64,000 bases of DNA from Natrinema versiforme JCM 10478 (GCF_000337195.1 NZ_AOID01000033.1:1-64000); one strand, 5' to 3'. Numbered from the stretch's first letter, positions 25,139 to 34,413 are shown. Notes: generated by a model not told the origin, from the sequence alone. Numbers and translations are program-made.

Positions 25139-26143
25139 ATGGCTGCGGAGATGACTGCCTACGTTATCGAGGAGTATGGCGACCCAGATGTCTTCACGGA
25201 GACGACCCGCGAGGTCCCCGACCCCGAGCCGAACGAGATCCGCGTCGAGGTCGCTGCGTCGAGTCTCAACCCCGTCGATTACAAGCTCCGGCAGGGTGCG
25301 CTTCCGGACTTCGCCCCCGAATTCCCGGCGACGCTTCACTGCGACGTGTCGGGCGTCGTCGACGCGGTCGGGGAAAACGTCGACCGGTTCGAGGAAGGCG
25401 ACGAGGTGTACGGCATGCCCGGCGGCGCGGGCCGGCAGGGGAGCCTCGCCGACTTCGTCGTCGGCCACGCCGGCACGTTCGCACACGCGCCGGACTCGAT
25501 CTCGCTCGAGGAGAGCGCCGCCCTCCCGGTCGTCGCGCTCACGGCGTGGGAGCTACTCGCCGACAAGACCAGCGTCGACATCGACGAGGAGGTGCTCGTC
25601 TACGGCGGCAGCGGCGGCGTCGGCCACATCGCGGTCCAACTGGCCCGCTGGTTCGGCGCGGACATCACCGCGACGGGCTCGAGCGCCGAGAAACGCGACC
25701 TCGCGGAGCGACTCGGTGCCGACGCGACCGTCGACTACACCGAGACCGACGTTGAGGCGTACGTCGACGAACACGCCTCCGGTGCCGGCTTCGATACCGT
25801 CGTCGACCCGATCGGGGACGACCACCTCGAGACGGCCTTCGAGGCGGTCCGGCCCTACGGTACCGTTGTGACGACCGAGTCGAGCGCGGCCCAAGAATTG
25901 GACCTCGGCCCGATGCACGCGAACTCCCTCGAGCTCGGCGTCGTGCTCGTTATTCTGCCCGTGTTGCTCGGCGACCGGCAGGAGCGCATCGGCGAGGAGC
26001 TCGCCGACATCGCAGCGCTTGTCGACGACGGGGCGATCGAACCCCACATCGACGAACGATTCGCCTTCGACGACGTCGCCGAGGCACACCGTCGCGGCGA
26101 GGCCGGTGACTTCCTCGGGAAGCTGCTGCTCGTCAACGAGTAA
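25139..26143 (+). CDS. NADPH:quinone reductase-like (zinc-free MDR) oxidoreductase
   Basis: The 334-residue protein belongs to the medium-chain dehydrogenase/reductase superfamily. It has the GroES-like N-terminal domain (A-A-S-S-L-N-P-V-D-Y-K-L-R-Q-G) and a Rossmann domain with Y-G-G-S-G-G-V-G-H-I-A-V-Q. It lacks the structural-zinc cysteines, as in quinone reductases/zeta-crystallin. It probably uses NADPH to reduce quinones or enones. The start may be ATG 25139 or ATG 25151, the latter (M-T-A-Y-V-I) matching the family better. Confidence 0.88.
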   Translation: MAAEMTAYVIEEYGDPDVFTETTREVPDPEPNEIRVEVAASSLNPVDYKLRQGALPDFAPEFPATLHCDVSGVVDAVGENVDRFEEGDEVYGMPGGAGRQGSLADFVVGHAGTFAHAPDSISLEESAALPVVALTAWELLADKTSVDIDEEVLVYGGSGGVGHIAVQLARWFGADITATGSSAEKRDLAERLGADATVDYTETDVEAYVDEHASGAGFDTVVDPIGDDHLETAFEAVRPYGTVVTTESSAAQELDLGPMHANSLELGVVLVILPVLLGDRQERIGEELADIAALVDDGAIEPHIDERFAFDDVAEAHRRGEAGDFLGKLLLVNE

Positions 26144-26242
26144 GCGGCGGCCGGAATCGCGACTCAGTGCGGTCAGCCGATCGACCATGTACCGGTGCGA
26201 GGTCGTGCGGTCGGCTCCGTTGGCTTGAGACCGTCCGCCCGA

Positions 26243-26491
26243 CTACGTCGATTCGATTTTCCCGACCGTGTGAATCTCGTCGTAGCGCACGCTGCCCTCG
26301 TCGAGCGGTTTGCCGTCAATCTCGAGGTAGCCGGGTTCGAAACTCGTCAGTTCGCCGGTGACATCTGTTTCGTGGTCTTCGGTCCGTTCGTCGCTGCGGA
26401 CCTCGACGATATCGCCGATCTCGAGGTGTTCTTGGACGAGCGCTCTCCGCCGGTCCGCGTCGGCGTCGGGTGGAATTTCTATATTGGTCAT
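26243..26491 (-). CDS. Hypothetical 82-residue protein, SH3-like pattern
   Basis: It starts M-T-N-I-E-I-P-P-D-A-D-A-D-R-R-R-A-L-V-Q-E-H and goes on with short strands (G-D-I-V-E-V-R-S, T-G-E-L-T-S-F-E-P-G-Y-L-E-I-D-G) that suggest a small beta-barrel. No family is recognised. Base composition and acidic content match core genes. It is divergent from the HD-domain gene, with starts 126 bp apart. Confidence 0.65.
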   Translation of the reverse strand: MTNIEIPPDADADRRRALVQEHLEIGDIVEVRSDERTEDHETDVTGELTSFEPGYLEIDGKPLDEGSVRYDEIHTVGKIEST

Positions 26492-26616
26492 CGTACGTCA
26501 ACGGTCCACGGCCACGCCGGTAGTAGTTGAGCCGGTATTCGCAACTCGCGGTCGTCGATCGGGGGACCGCCGCGCTCGGACGACCGTTTTTGTACGAACG
26601 GGCCGAAACGCGACCA

Positions 26617-27849
26617 ATGAAGATCGTCAAGGACAGCGTCCACGACCACATTCAGGTCGATGGCGTCGCCCGCGACCTCCTCGATACGCCGGAACTACAG
26701 CGGCTCCGGCGGATCAGCCAACTCGGGACCGTCTCGCTGGTCTACCCCTCGGCCAATCACACCCGCTTCGAGCACAGCCTCGGCGTCTACCACCTCGCCT
26801 GCGAGGCCCTCGAGCAACTCGGCGTCGAGGGGCGGCAGGCAGAGCGGGTCCACGCCGCGGCCATGCTCCACGACGTCGGCCACGGCCCGTTCAGTCACAA
26901 TCTCGAGGCGCTTACCCACCGCCGAACGGGTCGCTACCACGACGACGTCCACGACCTGCTCGCGAACGGGGCAGTCGGGGATGTGTTAGGAGAGCACGGC
27001 CTAGAGCCCGACACGGTCGCGGATCTGGTCGCCGGCGAGGGGCGGTTCGGCCAGCTCGTCTCGGGCGAACTCGACGTCGATCGGATGGACTATCTGGTGC
27101 GGGACGCCCACCACACCGGGGTTCCCTATGGGACGATCGATCACGGCCGACTCGTCCGCGAACTCACCTTCGCGGACGGCGAACTCGTCCTCGACGAGGG
27201 GAACGTCCAGACCGCCGAGAGCCTGCTGGTCGCACGGGCGCTCATGAACCCGACGGTCTACAGCCACAGCGTCGCCCGGATCAGCAAGGCGATGCTCCGG
27301 CGGGCGAGCGAACGGCTACTGGACGCGCCCACTACCGATATCGACGCCGAGACTCTCCAGCGGATGGACGACTACGATTTGATCGTGGCCCTACGCTCGT
27401 GCAACGAGACGGCGGCGTTCTGCCGCCGACTGGACCAGCGCGACCTGTTCAAGCGGGCCGTGTGGGCCGAGATCGACGACGTGCCGGGCGGAATCATTGA
27501 GTCGGACCACGAGACGATCCGCGAGTTCGAACGGGAGATCAGCGATCGAGCCGGCGTCGACCCGGACCGCGTCATCCTCGACGTGCCGAGTCGGCCGTCG
27601 ATGACGGAGTCCACGACGCGCGTGATGGTCAACGGCGAGATCCGCCAACTGGACCAGCAGTCGCCGCTGGTCGAGGCGCTGCGCGCCGCCCAGTACTCCC
27701 AGTGGCGGCTCGGGGTCTACTCGCCGCCGGAACTGCGTGACCGAGTCGGCCGGGCCGCGGTCGACGTGCTCGGGCTCGATATCGACGGTGCGCTGGTCAG
27801 CGAGGTTCGCGACGGAATGGACGCGACGCTGGATCAGTTCGTCGAATAG
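26617..27849 (+). CDS. HD-domain phosphohydrolase
   Basis: The 410-residue protein has an HD domain with H53 (F-E-H-S-L-G), H85-D86 (L-H-D-V-G-H) and H89/H94 (G-H-G-P-F-S-H), which bind the metal pair. It begins with K-D-S-V-H-D-H-I, typical of the dGTPase/SAMHD1-like branch. Members split dNTPs or other phosphate esters, but the substrate here is unproven. The ATG at 26617 is chosen because it starts the conserved region and a TATA-like GTTTTTGTA lies about 28 nt upstream; the longer frame would begin with a shadow extension. Confidence 0.9.
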   Translation: MKIVKDSVHDHIQVDGVARDLLDTPELQRLRRISQLGTVSLVYPSANHTRFEHSLGVYHLACEALEQLGVEGRQAERVHAAAMLHDVGHGPFSHNLEALTHRRTGRYHDDVHDLLANGAVGDVLGEHGLEPDTVADLVAGEGRFGQLVSGELDVDRMDYLVRDAHHTGVPYGTIDHGRLVRELTFADGELVLDEGNVQTAESLLVARALMNPTVYSHSVARISKAMLRRASERLLDAPTTDIDAETLQRMDDYDLIVALRSCNETAAFCRRLDQRDLFKRAVWAEIDDVPGGIIESDHETIREFEREISDRAGVDPDRVILDVPSRPSMTESTTRVMVNGEIRQLDQQSPLVEALRAAQYSQWRLGVYSPPELRDRVGRAAVDVLGLDIDGALVSEVRDGMDATLDQFVE

Positions 27850-27949
27850 CGACTTTCAGGGCTATAGCGGCCGATTCAGCCGGAGAAGTCGCTCGAGGTG
27901 GCCAATTCAGGCTCGCGCCTTATCCCCGCTGGGTGGAGAGAACTATGCG

Positions 27950-28159
27950 ATGAGTAAATTTGTGAGTCGGCTCTCGATCTTGCTCGTTGCAGCGACTGTA
28001 ATCGCCGTGGTACTGGTCGGCTGGGCGGGCGGATTCCTCACGATCGAATCGCTCAGCTGGTCCAATTCGGCCGTCGTCGCTGGACTCTCGCTGCTCGCCC
28101 TCTCCGGACTGATCGCCGTGCTGTACGAACCGCTCGAGATCGACGACGAGTCGAACTGA
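27950..28159 (+). CDS. Small two-helix membrane protein (69 aa)
   Basis: This 69-residue protein has two hydrophobic helices (about 8-30 and 40-58) and an acidic tail (E-P-L-E-I-D-D-E-S-N). A short signal-like start M-S-K-F-V-S-R puts the N terminus inside. No family is recognised. The ATG at 27950 sits after a gene-free gap of about 100 bp. It could be a small integral membrane regulator, but nothing links it to neighbours. Confidence 0.65.
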   Translation: MSKFVSRLSILLVAATVIAVVLVGWAGGFLTIESLSWSNSAVVAGLSLLALSGLIAVLYEPLEIDDESN

Positions 28160-28236
28160 TTCCGCCGGTCGCCGTCTGCTGTCCGACGCCGACGCCACCC
28201 CGAATCGTTGAAGGCGGTGACTGCAAACTACCTCGT

Positions 28237-29256
28237 ATGGAACGAACGGGAACGATCCTCCGCGGCCGCGAGTTCGAACCTGTCGAGGGACGGGTCGTCA
28301 TCGGCGACGACGGCCGCATCGAGGCCATCGAAGAAACGGCGGTCGAGAGCGACGACATCATCCTCCCGGCCTTCGTCAACGCCCACACCCACATCGGCGA
28401 CTCGATCGCCAAGGAGGCCGGCGGCGGCCTCTCGCTCGAGGAACTGGTCGCCCCGCCGGACGGGCTGAAACACCGACTTCTCAGGGACGCCTCCCGCGAC
28501 GAACTCGTGACCGCGATGGAGCAATCGCTGCGGTTCATGCAGCAGGCCGGCACCGCCGCCTGTCTGGATTTCCGCGAAGGCGATGTCGCGGGGGTTCGGA
28601 TGCTCGAGGACGCCGTGGACGGCCTCGAGATCGACGCGTTGTCGTTCGCCCGGGGCTCCGTCGACGCGATGCGCGCCGGCGACGGCTACGGCGCGAGCGG
28701 CGCGAACGACGACAGCTTCGACCGGGAGCGAGCGGCGACCCGCGAGGCGGGCAAACCCTTCGGCATCCACGCGGGCGAGGTCGACGAGACCGACATCGAC
28801 CCGGCCCTGGACCTCGAGCCGGACTTTCTGGTCCACATGGTCAACCCCGAACCGGACCACCTCGAGCGGGTGGCAGAACAGGACGTGCCGATCGTCGTCT
28901 GTCCGCGCTCGAACCTCGTCACCGACGTTGGGCTCTCGCCCTACGAAGACCTCCACGAGCGAACGACGCTCGCACTCGGGACGGACAACGTGATGCTCAA
29001 CTCGCCGTCGATGTTCCGCGAGATGGAGTTCCTCGCGAAGCTCTCCGATCTCTCCGCGGCCGATATCCTCCGCATGGCGACGATCAACGGGGCCGAGATC
29101 GCCGACCTCGAGTACGGCCTGCTCGAACCCGGCCGGGAGGCCCGACTGCTGGTGCTCGACGGCGATTCGGACAACCTCGTCGGCGCGCGGGACCCGGTCC
29201 GAGCCGTGGTCCGGCGGGCGGGTGTCGACGACGTTCAGGAAGTCATTTACGGGTGA
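28237..29256 (+). CDS. Amidohydrolase-family deaminase/hydrolase
   Basis: The 339-residue enzyme has the metal motif N-A-H50-T-H52 after strand 1, a later His in G-I-H-A-G-E, another in V-H-M-V-N, and the catalytic Asp in L-A-L-G-T-D-N. This pattern marks the cytosine deaminase/chlorohydrolase-like subgroup. It removes amino or similar groups from ring compounds, and the substrate is unknown. At 339 residues it is shorter than most relatives (400+). It is followed 36 bp later by the convergent gamma carbonic anhydrase gene. Confidence 0.88.
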   Translation: MERTGTILRGREFEPVEGRVVIGDDGRIEAIEETAVESDDIILPAFVNAHTHIGDSIAKEAGGGLSLEELVAPPDGLKHRLLRDASRDELVTAMEQSLRFMQQAGTAACLDFREGDVAGVRMLEDAVDGLEIDALSFARGSVDAMRAGDGYGASGANDDSFDRERAATREAGKPFGIHAGEVDETDIDPALDLEPDFLVHMVNPEPDHLERVAEQDVPIVVCPRSNLVTDVGLSPYEDLHERTTLALGTDNVMLNSPSMFREMEFLAKLSDLSAADILRMATINGAEIADLEYGLLEPGREARLLVLDGDSDNLVGARDPVRAVVRRAGVDDVQEVIYG

Positions 29257-29292
29257 CGCGACGCCGGCAAAACGAGCGAACTGCAGGCCGCG

Positions 29293-29793
29293 TCAGTCGA
29301 GTCGCTCGGACGTTTCCGCGTGCTCTCTCGCGAGTTCGACGTACCGATCCGCCGTCGCCTCGAGCCCCGGATCGTCGATCTCCGTTTTCGGCTCGGCGGG
29401 CGCGCCGGCGACGAGCGTCGATTCGGGGACCTCGGTGCCTTCGGTGACGACGCTGCCGGCGGCGACGACCGCGCCTTCGCCGACATGAGCGGCGTCGAGG
29501 ACGACCGCGTTCATCCCGACCAGCGCGCGCTCGGCGACGGTCGCGTCGTGGACGATGGCACTGTGGCCCACCGTCGAATAGGGCGCGAGTTCGGCGTCCT
29601 CGTGGAGGACGGCGTTGTCCTGGACGTTCGCTCCCTCGCCGACGACGATCGTGCCGTGATCGCCGCGCAGCGTGGTGTTGGGCCAGACGCTGGCCTCGTC
29701 TTCGATGACGACATCGCCGATGACGACCGCGGCGTCGTCGACGTACGCGGAGTCGGCGACTCGCGGTTCCGTCCCGTCGAACGATCGTAGCAT
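29293..29793 (-). CDS. Gamma-class carbonic anhydrase family protein
   Basis: The 166-residue protein is a left-handed beta-helix trimer of the gamma carbonic anhydrase/YrdA family, with hexapeptide repeats such as V-V-I-G-D-V-V-I-E-D. Zinc-ligand candidates are H64, H77 and H82; the H77-x4-H82 spacing equals that of the archaeal Cam enzyme. It lacks Cam's acidic loop, so carbonic anhydrase activity may be low. The ATG at 29793 fits the usual M-L-R-S-F-D-G start. Confidence 0.87.
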   Translation of the reverse strand: MLRSFDGTEPRVADSAYVDDAAVVIGDVVIEDEASVWPNTTLRGDHGTIVVGEGANVQDNAVLHEDAELAPYSTVGHSAIVHDATVAERALVGMNAVVLDAAHVGEGAVVAAGSVVTEGTEVPESTLVAGAPAEPKTEIDDPGLEATADRYVELAREHAETSERLD

Positions 29794-30062
29794 AGCCGTT
29801 CCTGTCTCGAGAATCGCCTTGAAGGTGCCCATCGGGACCGGCGGCGGTCGCGGGATCGACTGCCATATCGGCGGTCTCTTGGCCTGGACGAAAGCGTACG
29901 AACCGGTCGTTTCCGAAACCAATACAGTTTGGCATCACGGCTAATGCGCGATCCGTACAAAACGAGACGTGGCGGCATGCTGCCGTCCAGACGGATAGCG
30001 CCTGCCGCCGTGTCATCCCCCCGAACCACCCACGGTTCGGACTCCCCTTTCGTTTCGCTGCC

Positions 30063-30347
30063 CTACTCGTCCCGATCGGCGTCGGACAACCGCTCCGAGA
30101 GCCGGTCGAACCGCTCCCGCGTCGACTCCCGACGCTCCCGTTCGGCGTCCGCGCGATACGATGCCTCGAGTACCGTCTCCTCGTCGACGGTCACCTCGAA
30201 GACGGCCCCCTCGTGTCGGCCGTCCGCCGGCAGCTGCTCGACATCGACGAGGCGCTCGTCGACCGCCTCGCCGTCGTCCTCGAGCAGGAGGACCGCCGTC
30301 TCCCCGTCGACGATCCGATCGAGGACTGCGGTGTAGCGCTCGCTCAT
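30063..30347 (-). CDS. DUF3006 family protein
   Basis: The 94-residue protein starts M-S-E-R-Y-T-A-V-L-D-R-I-V-D-G-E-T-A-V-L-L-L-E-D-D and keeps the DUF3006 pattern of a small beta domain. The second half is a highly charged helix (E-R-E-R-R-E-S-T-R-E-R-F-D-R). The start lies 2 bp after the stop of the MBL lipoprotein gene, so they are co-translated. DUF3006 is also found beside ComEC-type MBL proteins in Firmicutes, which supports a functional pair. The role is unknown. Confidence 0.85.
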   Translation of the reverse strand: MSERYTAVLDRIVDGETAVLLLEDDGEAVDERLVDVEQLPADGRHEGAVFEVTVDEETVLEASYRADAERERRESTRERFDRLSERLSDADRDE

Positions 30348-30349
30348 GG

Positions 30350-31417
30350 TCAGTGCCCCGCGGTACGCGCGCCAGCGCCATCAATCGCCGGTCGATCCCC
30401 GCCGGTCACCGGGTGCACGCCGTTGCCCGCCGCTCGCGGTTCGATAGTCTGCGGTGGCTCGAGTGACGACTGCGCCTCCTGCTTTCGCTCGAGCAATGCT
30501 TCCGGATCGGTCGGCGCGTCGCGTTCCGTCTCGACCGACGCGTCGGTGCCGTCGCTCGTCAGGACGATATCGCCGTGGACGCCGGTCCAGTAGGTCTCGA
30601 CTCCGCGGTCAGCGAAGGCCTGCAGGACCTCGTCGTGGGGGTGGCCGTATTGGGAGTCGAGCGCGCTCGAGATGATCGCCGTCTCCGGATCGACCGCCTT
30701 GAGGAACGGGTCGCTCGAGGAGGTCGACGAGCCGTGGTGGCCCGCCTGATAGGCGTCGGCGGCGAGGGACTCGCCGTGGTCCTCGACCAACCGGCGTTCG
30801 GTGCTCGCCTCGATATCGCCGGTCGTCAGGTACGAGAACTCGCCGAACGAAAGCGAGAGGACGACGCCATTGGCATCGACGCTGTCGCCTTCTCCGCCCT
30901 CGGGCGGGTTGAGGACGGTTGCCTCGAGGTCGTCGTCCTCGAGCGGGAGGTCGTCGCCCGCCGCGACCTCGAACAGTCGGACATCGTACTCCTCGATCGC
31001 GTCGAGGTAGTTGTCGTAGGTCGCGGTCGTGTGGGGCACGCCGGAGTCGTAGGCCGCGCCGACGCCGTCGCCTTCCTCCTCGAGATATTCGATGACCTCG
31101 GGGTGGCCGCCGATGTGATCGGCGTGGCCGTGGGTCGCGACCAGATGATCGATGCGGTCGATATCGCGGGCCTCGAGGGAGTCGATGATCTCCTGCCCGT
31201 CGTCGCGGTAATCGCCCGTATCGATCAGGATCGTCTCGCCGGCGGGAGTGACGACGAGCGTCGAATCGGCCTGCCCGGCGTCGATGTGGTGGATCTCGAG
31301 GTCGCCGCTGACATCGCTCGCCGGCCCGTCGCCGCCGCCGATACTGTCGAGTCCGCTGCTACAACCCGCGAGGACGAGCAGTCCCGCGACCGCCACGACC
31401 AGTACGCCCCGTCGCAT
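30350..31417 (-). CDS. ComEC/Rec2-type MBL-fold lipoprotein
   Basis: The 355-residue protein has a lipobox (L-L-V-L-A-G-C) after an N-terminal helix, so it is probably anchored outside the cell. The MBL domain has T-H-G-H-A-D-H, T-G-D-I-E in the middle, and G-H-H-G-S, as in the metallo-hydrolase part of ComEC. In competence, such domains degrade or process DNA outside the membrane. The last ~70 residues form an extra tail. No ComEC membrane channel is encoded nearby. It is followed by DUF3006. Confidence 0.87.
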   Translation of the reverse strand: MRRGVLVVAVAGLLVLAGCSSGLDSIGGGDGPASDVSGDLEIHHIDAGQADSTLVVTPAGETILIDTGDYRDDGQEIIDSLEARDIDRIDHLVATHGHADHIGGHPEVIEYLEEEGDGVGAAYDSGVPHTTATYDNYLDAIEEYDVRLFEVAAGDDLPLEDDDLEATVLNPPEGGEGDSVDANGVVLSLSFGEFSYLTTGDIEASTERRLVEDHGESLAADAYQAGHHGSSTSSSDPFLKAVDPETAIISSALDSQYGHPHDEVLQAFADRGVETYWTGVHGDIVLTSDGTDASVETERDAPTDPEALLERKQEAQSSLEPPQTIEPRAAGNGVHPVTGGDRPAIDGAGARTAGH

Positions 31418-31579
31418 TCGTGGTCCGATCGACGGGCGCAGCGGATATGTGCGTTCGGACCCGCCAACGGCCGTGACTGTTCGGACAGGACCCATCACGG
31501 CTCTCGAGATCGAGCGCGAGAACCGAAAAGAGAGACACAAATCGCGAATCGCGAACTGAATCGACGGTGGCGGCCCCTC

Positions 31580-31975
31580 TCAGAACGCGTCGCCCTCGAA
31601 GCTCGTCTCCGCGTGCAGGCTGTCTTTCAGCGCGTCGTGGACCTTGCAGAGTTCGAAGGCGCGCTCGGTGATCTCCTCGCCGGTGTCGTCGTCGACATCG
31701 GCTTCGACGCGGATATCGAACTGGATCGACTCGAGTTTGTCGTCGTCGTTGAGGTCGCCGTTCGCCTCGATCTCGATCCGGCCGAGGTCGTCGGCCCCGC
31801 GCTGCTGGCCGCCGACCCGCAGCGCCGGCACGTAACAGGAGCCGTAGGCCGCGAGCAGGGTCTCGAGCGTGTCGGGGCCGTCCTCGCCGTTGGCGTCGAT
31901 CGTCGTCTCGAAGTCCCGGATCTCGTTCGTCGCGCTGTACCCCTCCTCGGAGACGGTGGTGACTGCTTTCGCCAT
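31580..31975 (-). CDS. OsmC/Ohr family protein
   Basis: The 131-residue protein belongs to the OsmC family of thiol peroxidases that reduce organic hydroperoxides. The two redox cysteines are C47 (in G-S-C-Y-V-P-A-L) and C110 (in E-L-C-K-V-H-D-A-L), as in active members. The protein is acidic and cytoplasmic, and about the normal length. It would guard against lipid or organic peroxides. The preceding gene on the same strand is distant, so it is probably monocistronic. Confidence 0.88.
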   Translation of the reverse strand: MAKAVTTVSEEGYSATNEIRDFETTIDANGEDGPDTLETLLAAYGSCYVPALRVGGQQRGADDLGRIEIEANGDLNDDDKLESIQFDIRVEADVDDDTGEEITERAFELCKVHDALKDSLHAETSFEGDAF

Positions 31976-32166
31976 GCGCTCGAGATGTCCACGGGCGGCG
32001 CTGTAAACGTTTGGTGCAGATCGCGACTCGCCATCAGCGGCTCAAGAAAACCTATCGAGGCCGTTTCCCGGCCGAATACGGCCTCCTACGTGCCGACTGC
32101 GTCGACACCCTGCGTCTGCAGCGTGGCCCGACTTGCCGGTCGCGACACAACGACTACGAACGGACG

Positions 32167-32361
32167 ATGGCACCTCTCAACAGGAACTCGGCGAAGAAGC
32201 TCAGCATCGTATCGACGGTACTCGACGCCGCGATGGCGTTCCGGCGCGGGCAGCGAAAGAGCGGGCTCCTCCTCCTCGTCGCGGCCGCGCTTTCCTCTCG
32301 CGTCCCCGGCATCGGGACGGCCGTCTCGCTGTTCCTCAGAATCGTTCGACGGCTCCGATAA
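32167..32361 (+). CDS. Small basic membrane-associated protein (64 aa)
   Basis: This 64-residue protein is unusual here for being basic (K-R-R clusters, pI clearly high) with a hydrophobic middle (S-G-L-L-L-L-V-A-A-A-L). It starts M-A-P-L-N-R-N-S-A-K-K-L and ends F-L-R-I-V-R-R-L-R. No family is recognised. It precedes the DUF457-type hydrolase by 11 bp on the same strand, suggesting a shared transcript. Confidence 0.6.
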   Translation: MAPLNRNSAKKLSIVSTVLDAAMAFRRGQRKSGLLLLVAAALSSRVPGIGTAVSLFLRIVRRLR

Positions 32362-32372
32362 CTCGAGCGACC

Positions 32373-32960
32373 ATGGTCGACGTTACCGGGCATCTCGGAA
32401 TGGCGCTGTTGTTCGCCGCGCCGGCGTGGGCGGTCTGGGGCCGACGCGGTTCGCTCGGGTTTACGGCCTTCGCGTTAGTGACGGCGATGCTCCCCGATAC
32501 CGATCTGGCGCTTCGACACGCGCTCCCGATAACCCACCACGGGATCACCCACACTGTCCTCTTCGTCGTCCTGGCGAGCGTTCTCGCTGGAACCGTCGCG
32601 GCCCGGTATCTCACTGGCTGGTTCAACGCCAATCGCCGGATCCGAAGCACCGAAATCGCGAGCGAGACGGTGTTCGTCTTCGCGACGGGCGGACTACTCA
32701 CCGGCGGGATCAGTCACCTGTTCGCGGACCTCCTCTCGGCACCGGACATCGCAGCGCCGCTCTCGCCGTTCTGGCCGGTCTATTCCGAACCGGTGATCAT
32801 CGACGTCATCTACTACGATTCGCCGGTGTGGAACTTCGGCCTGTTCGCCGTCGCTATCGGTCTCCACTTGGTACTCGTCCGATACGACCGCTACCCGCTC
32901 GAGACCCGCTACCGGATCGGTGCCACCGAGGACTCGCAGCATCGCGCGAGCGACGACTAA
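32373..32960 (+). CDS. Membrane-bound metal-dependent hydrolase (YdjM/DUF457-like)
   Basis: The 195-residue membrane protein has an early G-H-L-G-M-A-L-L motif, then L-P-D-T-D-L and H-H-G-I-T-H-T within helices. The His/Asp pairs are typical of membrane-bound metal-dependent hydrolases related to YdjM (DUF457). About four helices are visible. The substrate is unknown; relatives are linked to the membrane or stress. The ATG at 32373 gives the usual start. It follows the basic small protein closely. Confidence 0.82.
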   Translation: MVDVTGHLGMALLFAAPAWAVWGRRGSLGFTAFALVTAMLPDTDLALRHALPITHHGITHTVLFVVLASVLAGTVAARYLTGWFNANRRIRSTEIASETVFVFATGGLLTGGISHLFADLLSAPDIAAPLSPFWPVYSEPVIIDVIYYDSPVWNFGLFAVAIGLHLVLVRYDRYPLETRYRIGATEDSQHRASDD

Positions 32961-33040
32961 AACCGAGCGCCCGACTCGTCCGCGACGGCGAGAAAATAGT
33001 GCCGGCGATCGATCGCTCCCGTTGTGCGACAACGATTCCT

Positions 33041-33769
33041 TCAGCCCTCGAGTTCGAACGGCTCGTCGGCCTCGAGGACGTGAACGTCGGCGTCATTACC
33101 CGTGCCGCGGACTTCGCTGGCGAAGTCCTCGGGGTCCTGCTCGATCGGCGGGAAAGTGTCGTAGTGCTGCGGGAACGCGTGGTCGACGTCAAGCCAGTCG
33201 ACGGCGATGGCGGCCTGCTGGGGCCCCATCGTGAAGTGGTCGCCGATCGGGACGATCGCCGCGTCGGGCTCGAGGTAGGGACCGATCACGTCTTTCATCT
33301 CGCTCATCAGGCTGGTGTCGCCGGCGTTGTAGATCGTCGTCGACTCCTCGTCTACGATCTGGGTGGGCTTCGTGTCGGAGATGACGAACCCGGCCGGCAT
33401 GCCGGCGCTTTTGTCGTTTTCCGTCATGATCCCGTTCGTGTGGTCCGCACGGGTCATGGTGACGTAGGCGTCGCCGCACTCGACGGTGCCGCCGAGGTTC
33501 ATCCCCATCCCACCGACGGCGTCCTCGAAGCCGAACTCGTCCTCGCAATAGGAGACGAGTTCCGGCGTCGCGACCAGCGTCGCATCCGAGAACTCGCCCG
33601 CGTGTGCGATGTGGTCGGCATGGCCGTGTGTCAACAGGACGTAATCCGGCGTGTCGATGTCCGCCGGCTCGAGGTCGGTTTGCGGATTGTCGAAGAACGG
33701 GTCGATCAGCAGCTCGGTCTCCCCCACGGTGACGTGCCACGTCGAGTGGCCGTACCAAGTAAGTTCCAT
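33041..33769 (-). CDS. UPF0173/UlaG-like MBL-fold metal-dependent hydrolase
   Basis: The 242-residue protein starts [11 protein letters not shown] and has T-H-G-H-A-D-H for two metals, a G-D-T-S-L-M segment and a late P-Q-H-Y-D-T-F. This matches UPF0173 (UlaG-like) hydrolases, whose best-studied member opens an ascorbate lactone. The substrate here is unknown. It is soluble, with the ATG at 33769. It is monocistronic and convergent with the DUF457-type gene. Confidence 0.9.
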   Translation of the reverse strand: MELTWYGHSTWHVTVGETELLIDPFFDNPQTDLEPADIDTPDYVLLTHGHADHIAHAGEFSDATLVATPELVSYCEDEFGFEDAVGGMGMNLGGTVECGDAYVTMTRADHTNGIMTENDKSAGMPAGFVISDTKPTQIVDEESTTIYNAGDTSLMSEMKDVIGPYLEPDAAIVPIGDHFTMGPQQAAIAVDWLDVDHAFPQHYDTFPPIEQDPEDFASEVRGTGNDADVHVLEADEPFELEG

Positions 33770-34149
33770 AGCACCTGCGTGGTTGGGGCGAATCCACCAT
33801 AAAAGTGGGCGGGGCAACCGTCCGCTCGTCTGCTCGCCGACCGCGTTCGACCGTCCCCGCTGTCCGTAACGGCTGCTTGACGGCCCTCGTCGGACATGTA
33901 CTATCACCAACGCTTATACGTCAGGTCCGGAAACGAGAAGATGCCGCAAGCGAACTGACACACCACGCATGCGGTCGGGAACCTCCCGTTTCGCCGCGAT
34001 GAATCGCTGTCGGTACTGTGATCGTCTCCGGACCCCCGTGACCACCACTTGGCAATCCACCACTGCGGGAATCCACGGCGTTCCGCCGGCAGCCACCGTC
34101 CGTGACGGCGATGCCGTGCCGTTTTTTACCCGGGGCCCGTACGCCGACT
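33770..34149. other. 380-bp gene-free stretch with promoter-like sites
   Basis: No convincing gene is seen. A TATA-like CTTATACG is at 33914-33921, about 26 nt before the five-codon ORF at 33941, so a small RNA or leader could start there. A second one, TTTTTTA at 34122-34128, is 25 nt before the ATG at 34150 and is probably that gene's promoter. Confidence 0.4.
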
Positions 34150-34413
34150 ATGCTCGCACTCACGCTCGAGGAGTTCATGGTAGAGCTAAACGACGGCGCG
34201 ATCAAGAACGTCGGCCCGAACAACAAGGCGGCGACGGTCAAGCTGTTCGATGTCGACAGCGCCGAGGCGCGGGAGTTCGGTGATAAACGCGTCAAACTCG
34301 TCTTCGAAGACGAGGACGACAACGAAATCCAAGTTTCGCTGTTCCCGGAGGACGTCCGGTCGCTCGTCGACGATATCGAGTCGCTCGAGGAAGACTCGCC
34401 CGTTTTCGAGTGA
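34150..34413 (+). CDS. Hypothetical acidic protein (87 aa)
   Basis: The 87-residue protein starts M-L-A-L-T-L-E-E-F-M-V-E-L-N-D-G and is followed by alternating strands and acidic loops (K-L-V-F-E-D-E-D-D-N-E-I-Q-V-S-L-F). It may be a small beta-rich protein. I do not recognise a family. The TATA box 25 nt upstream supports the ATG at 34150; the M-V-E-L start at 34177 is an alternative. It precedes the RecJ-like gene by 90 bp, and that gene has its own TATA-like site. Confidence 0.65.
   Translation: MLALTLEEFMVELNDGAIKNVGPNNKAATVKLFDVDSAEAREFGDKRVKLVFEDEDDNEIQVSLFPEDVRSLVDDIESLEEDSPVFE

Noticed and set aside
30575-33802. Very long plus-strand open frame of over 1000 codons
   Set aside because: It is the GC-rich antisense shadow of the ComEC-like, OsmC and UPF0173 genes; the true genes are clear on the other strand or frame.
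33969-34283. ORF starting M-N-R-C-R-Y-C-D-R, which looks like a zinc motif
   Set aside because: It runs through the start of the next gene in another frame and loses haloarchaeal character after a few residues.
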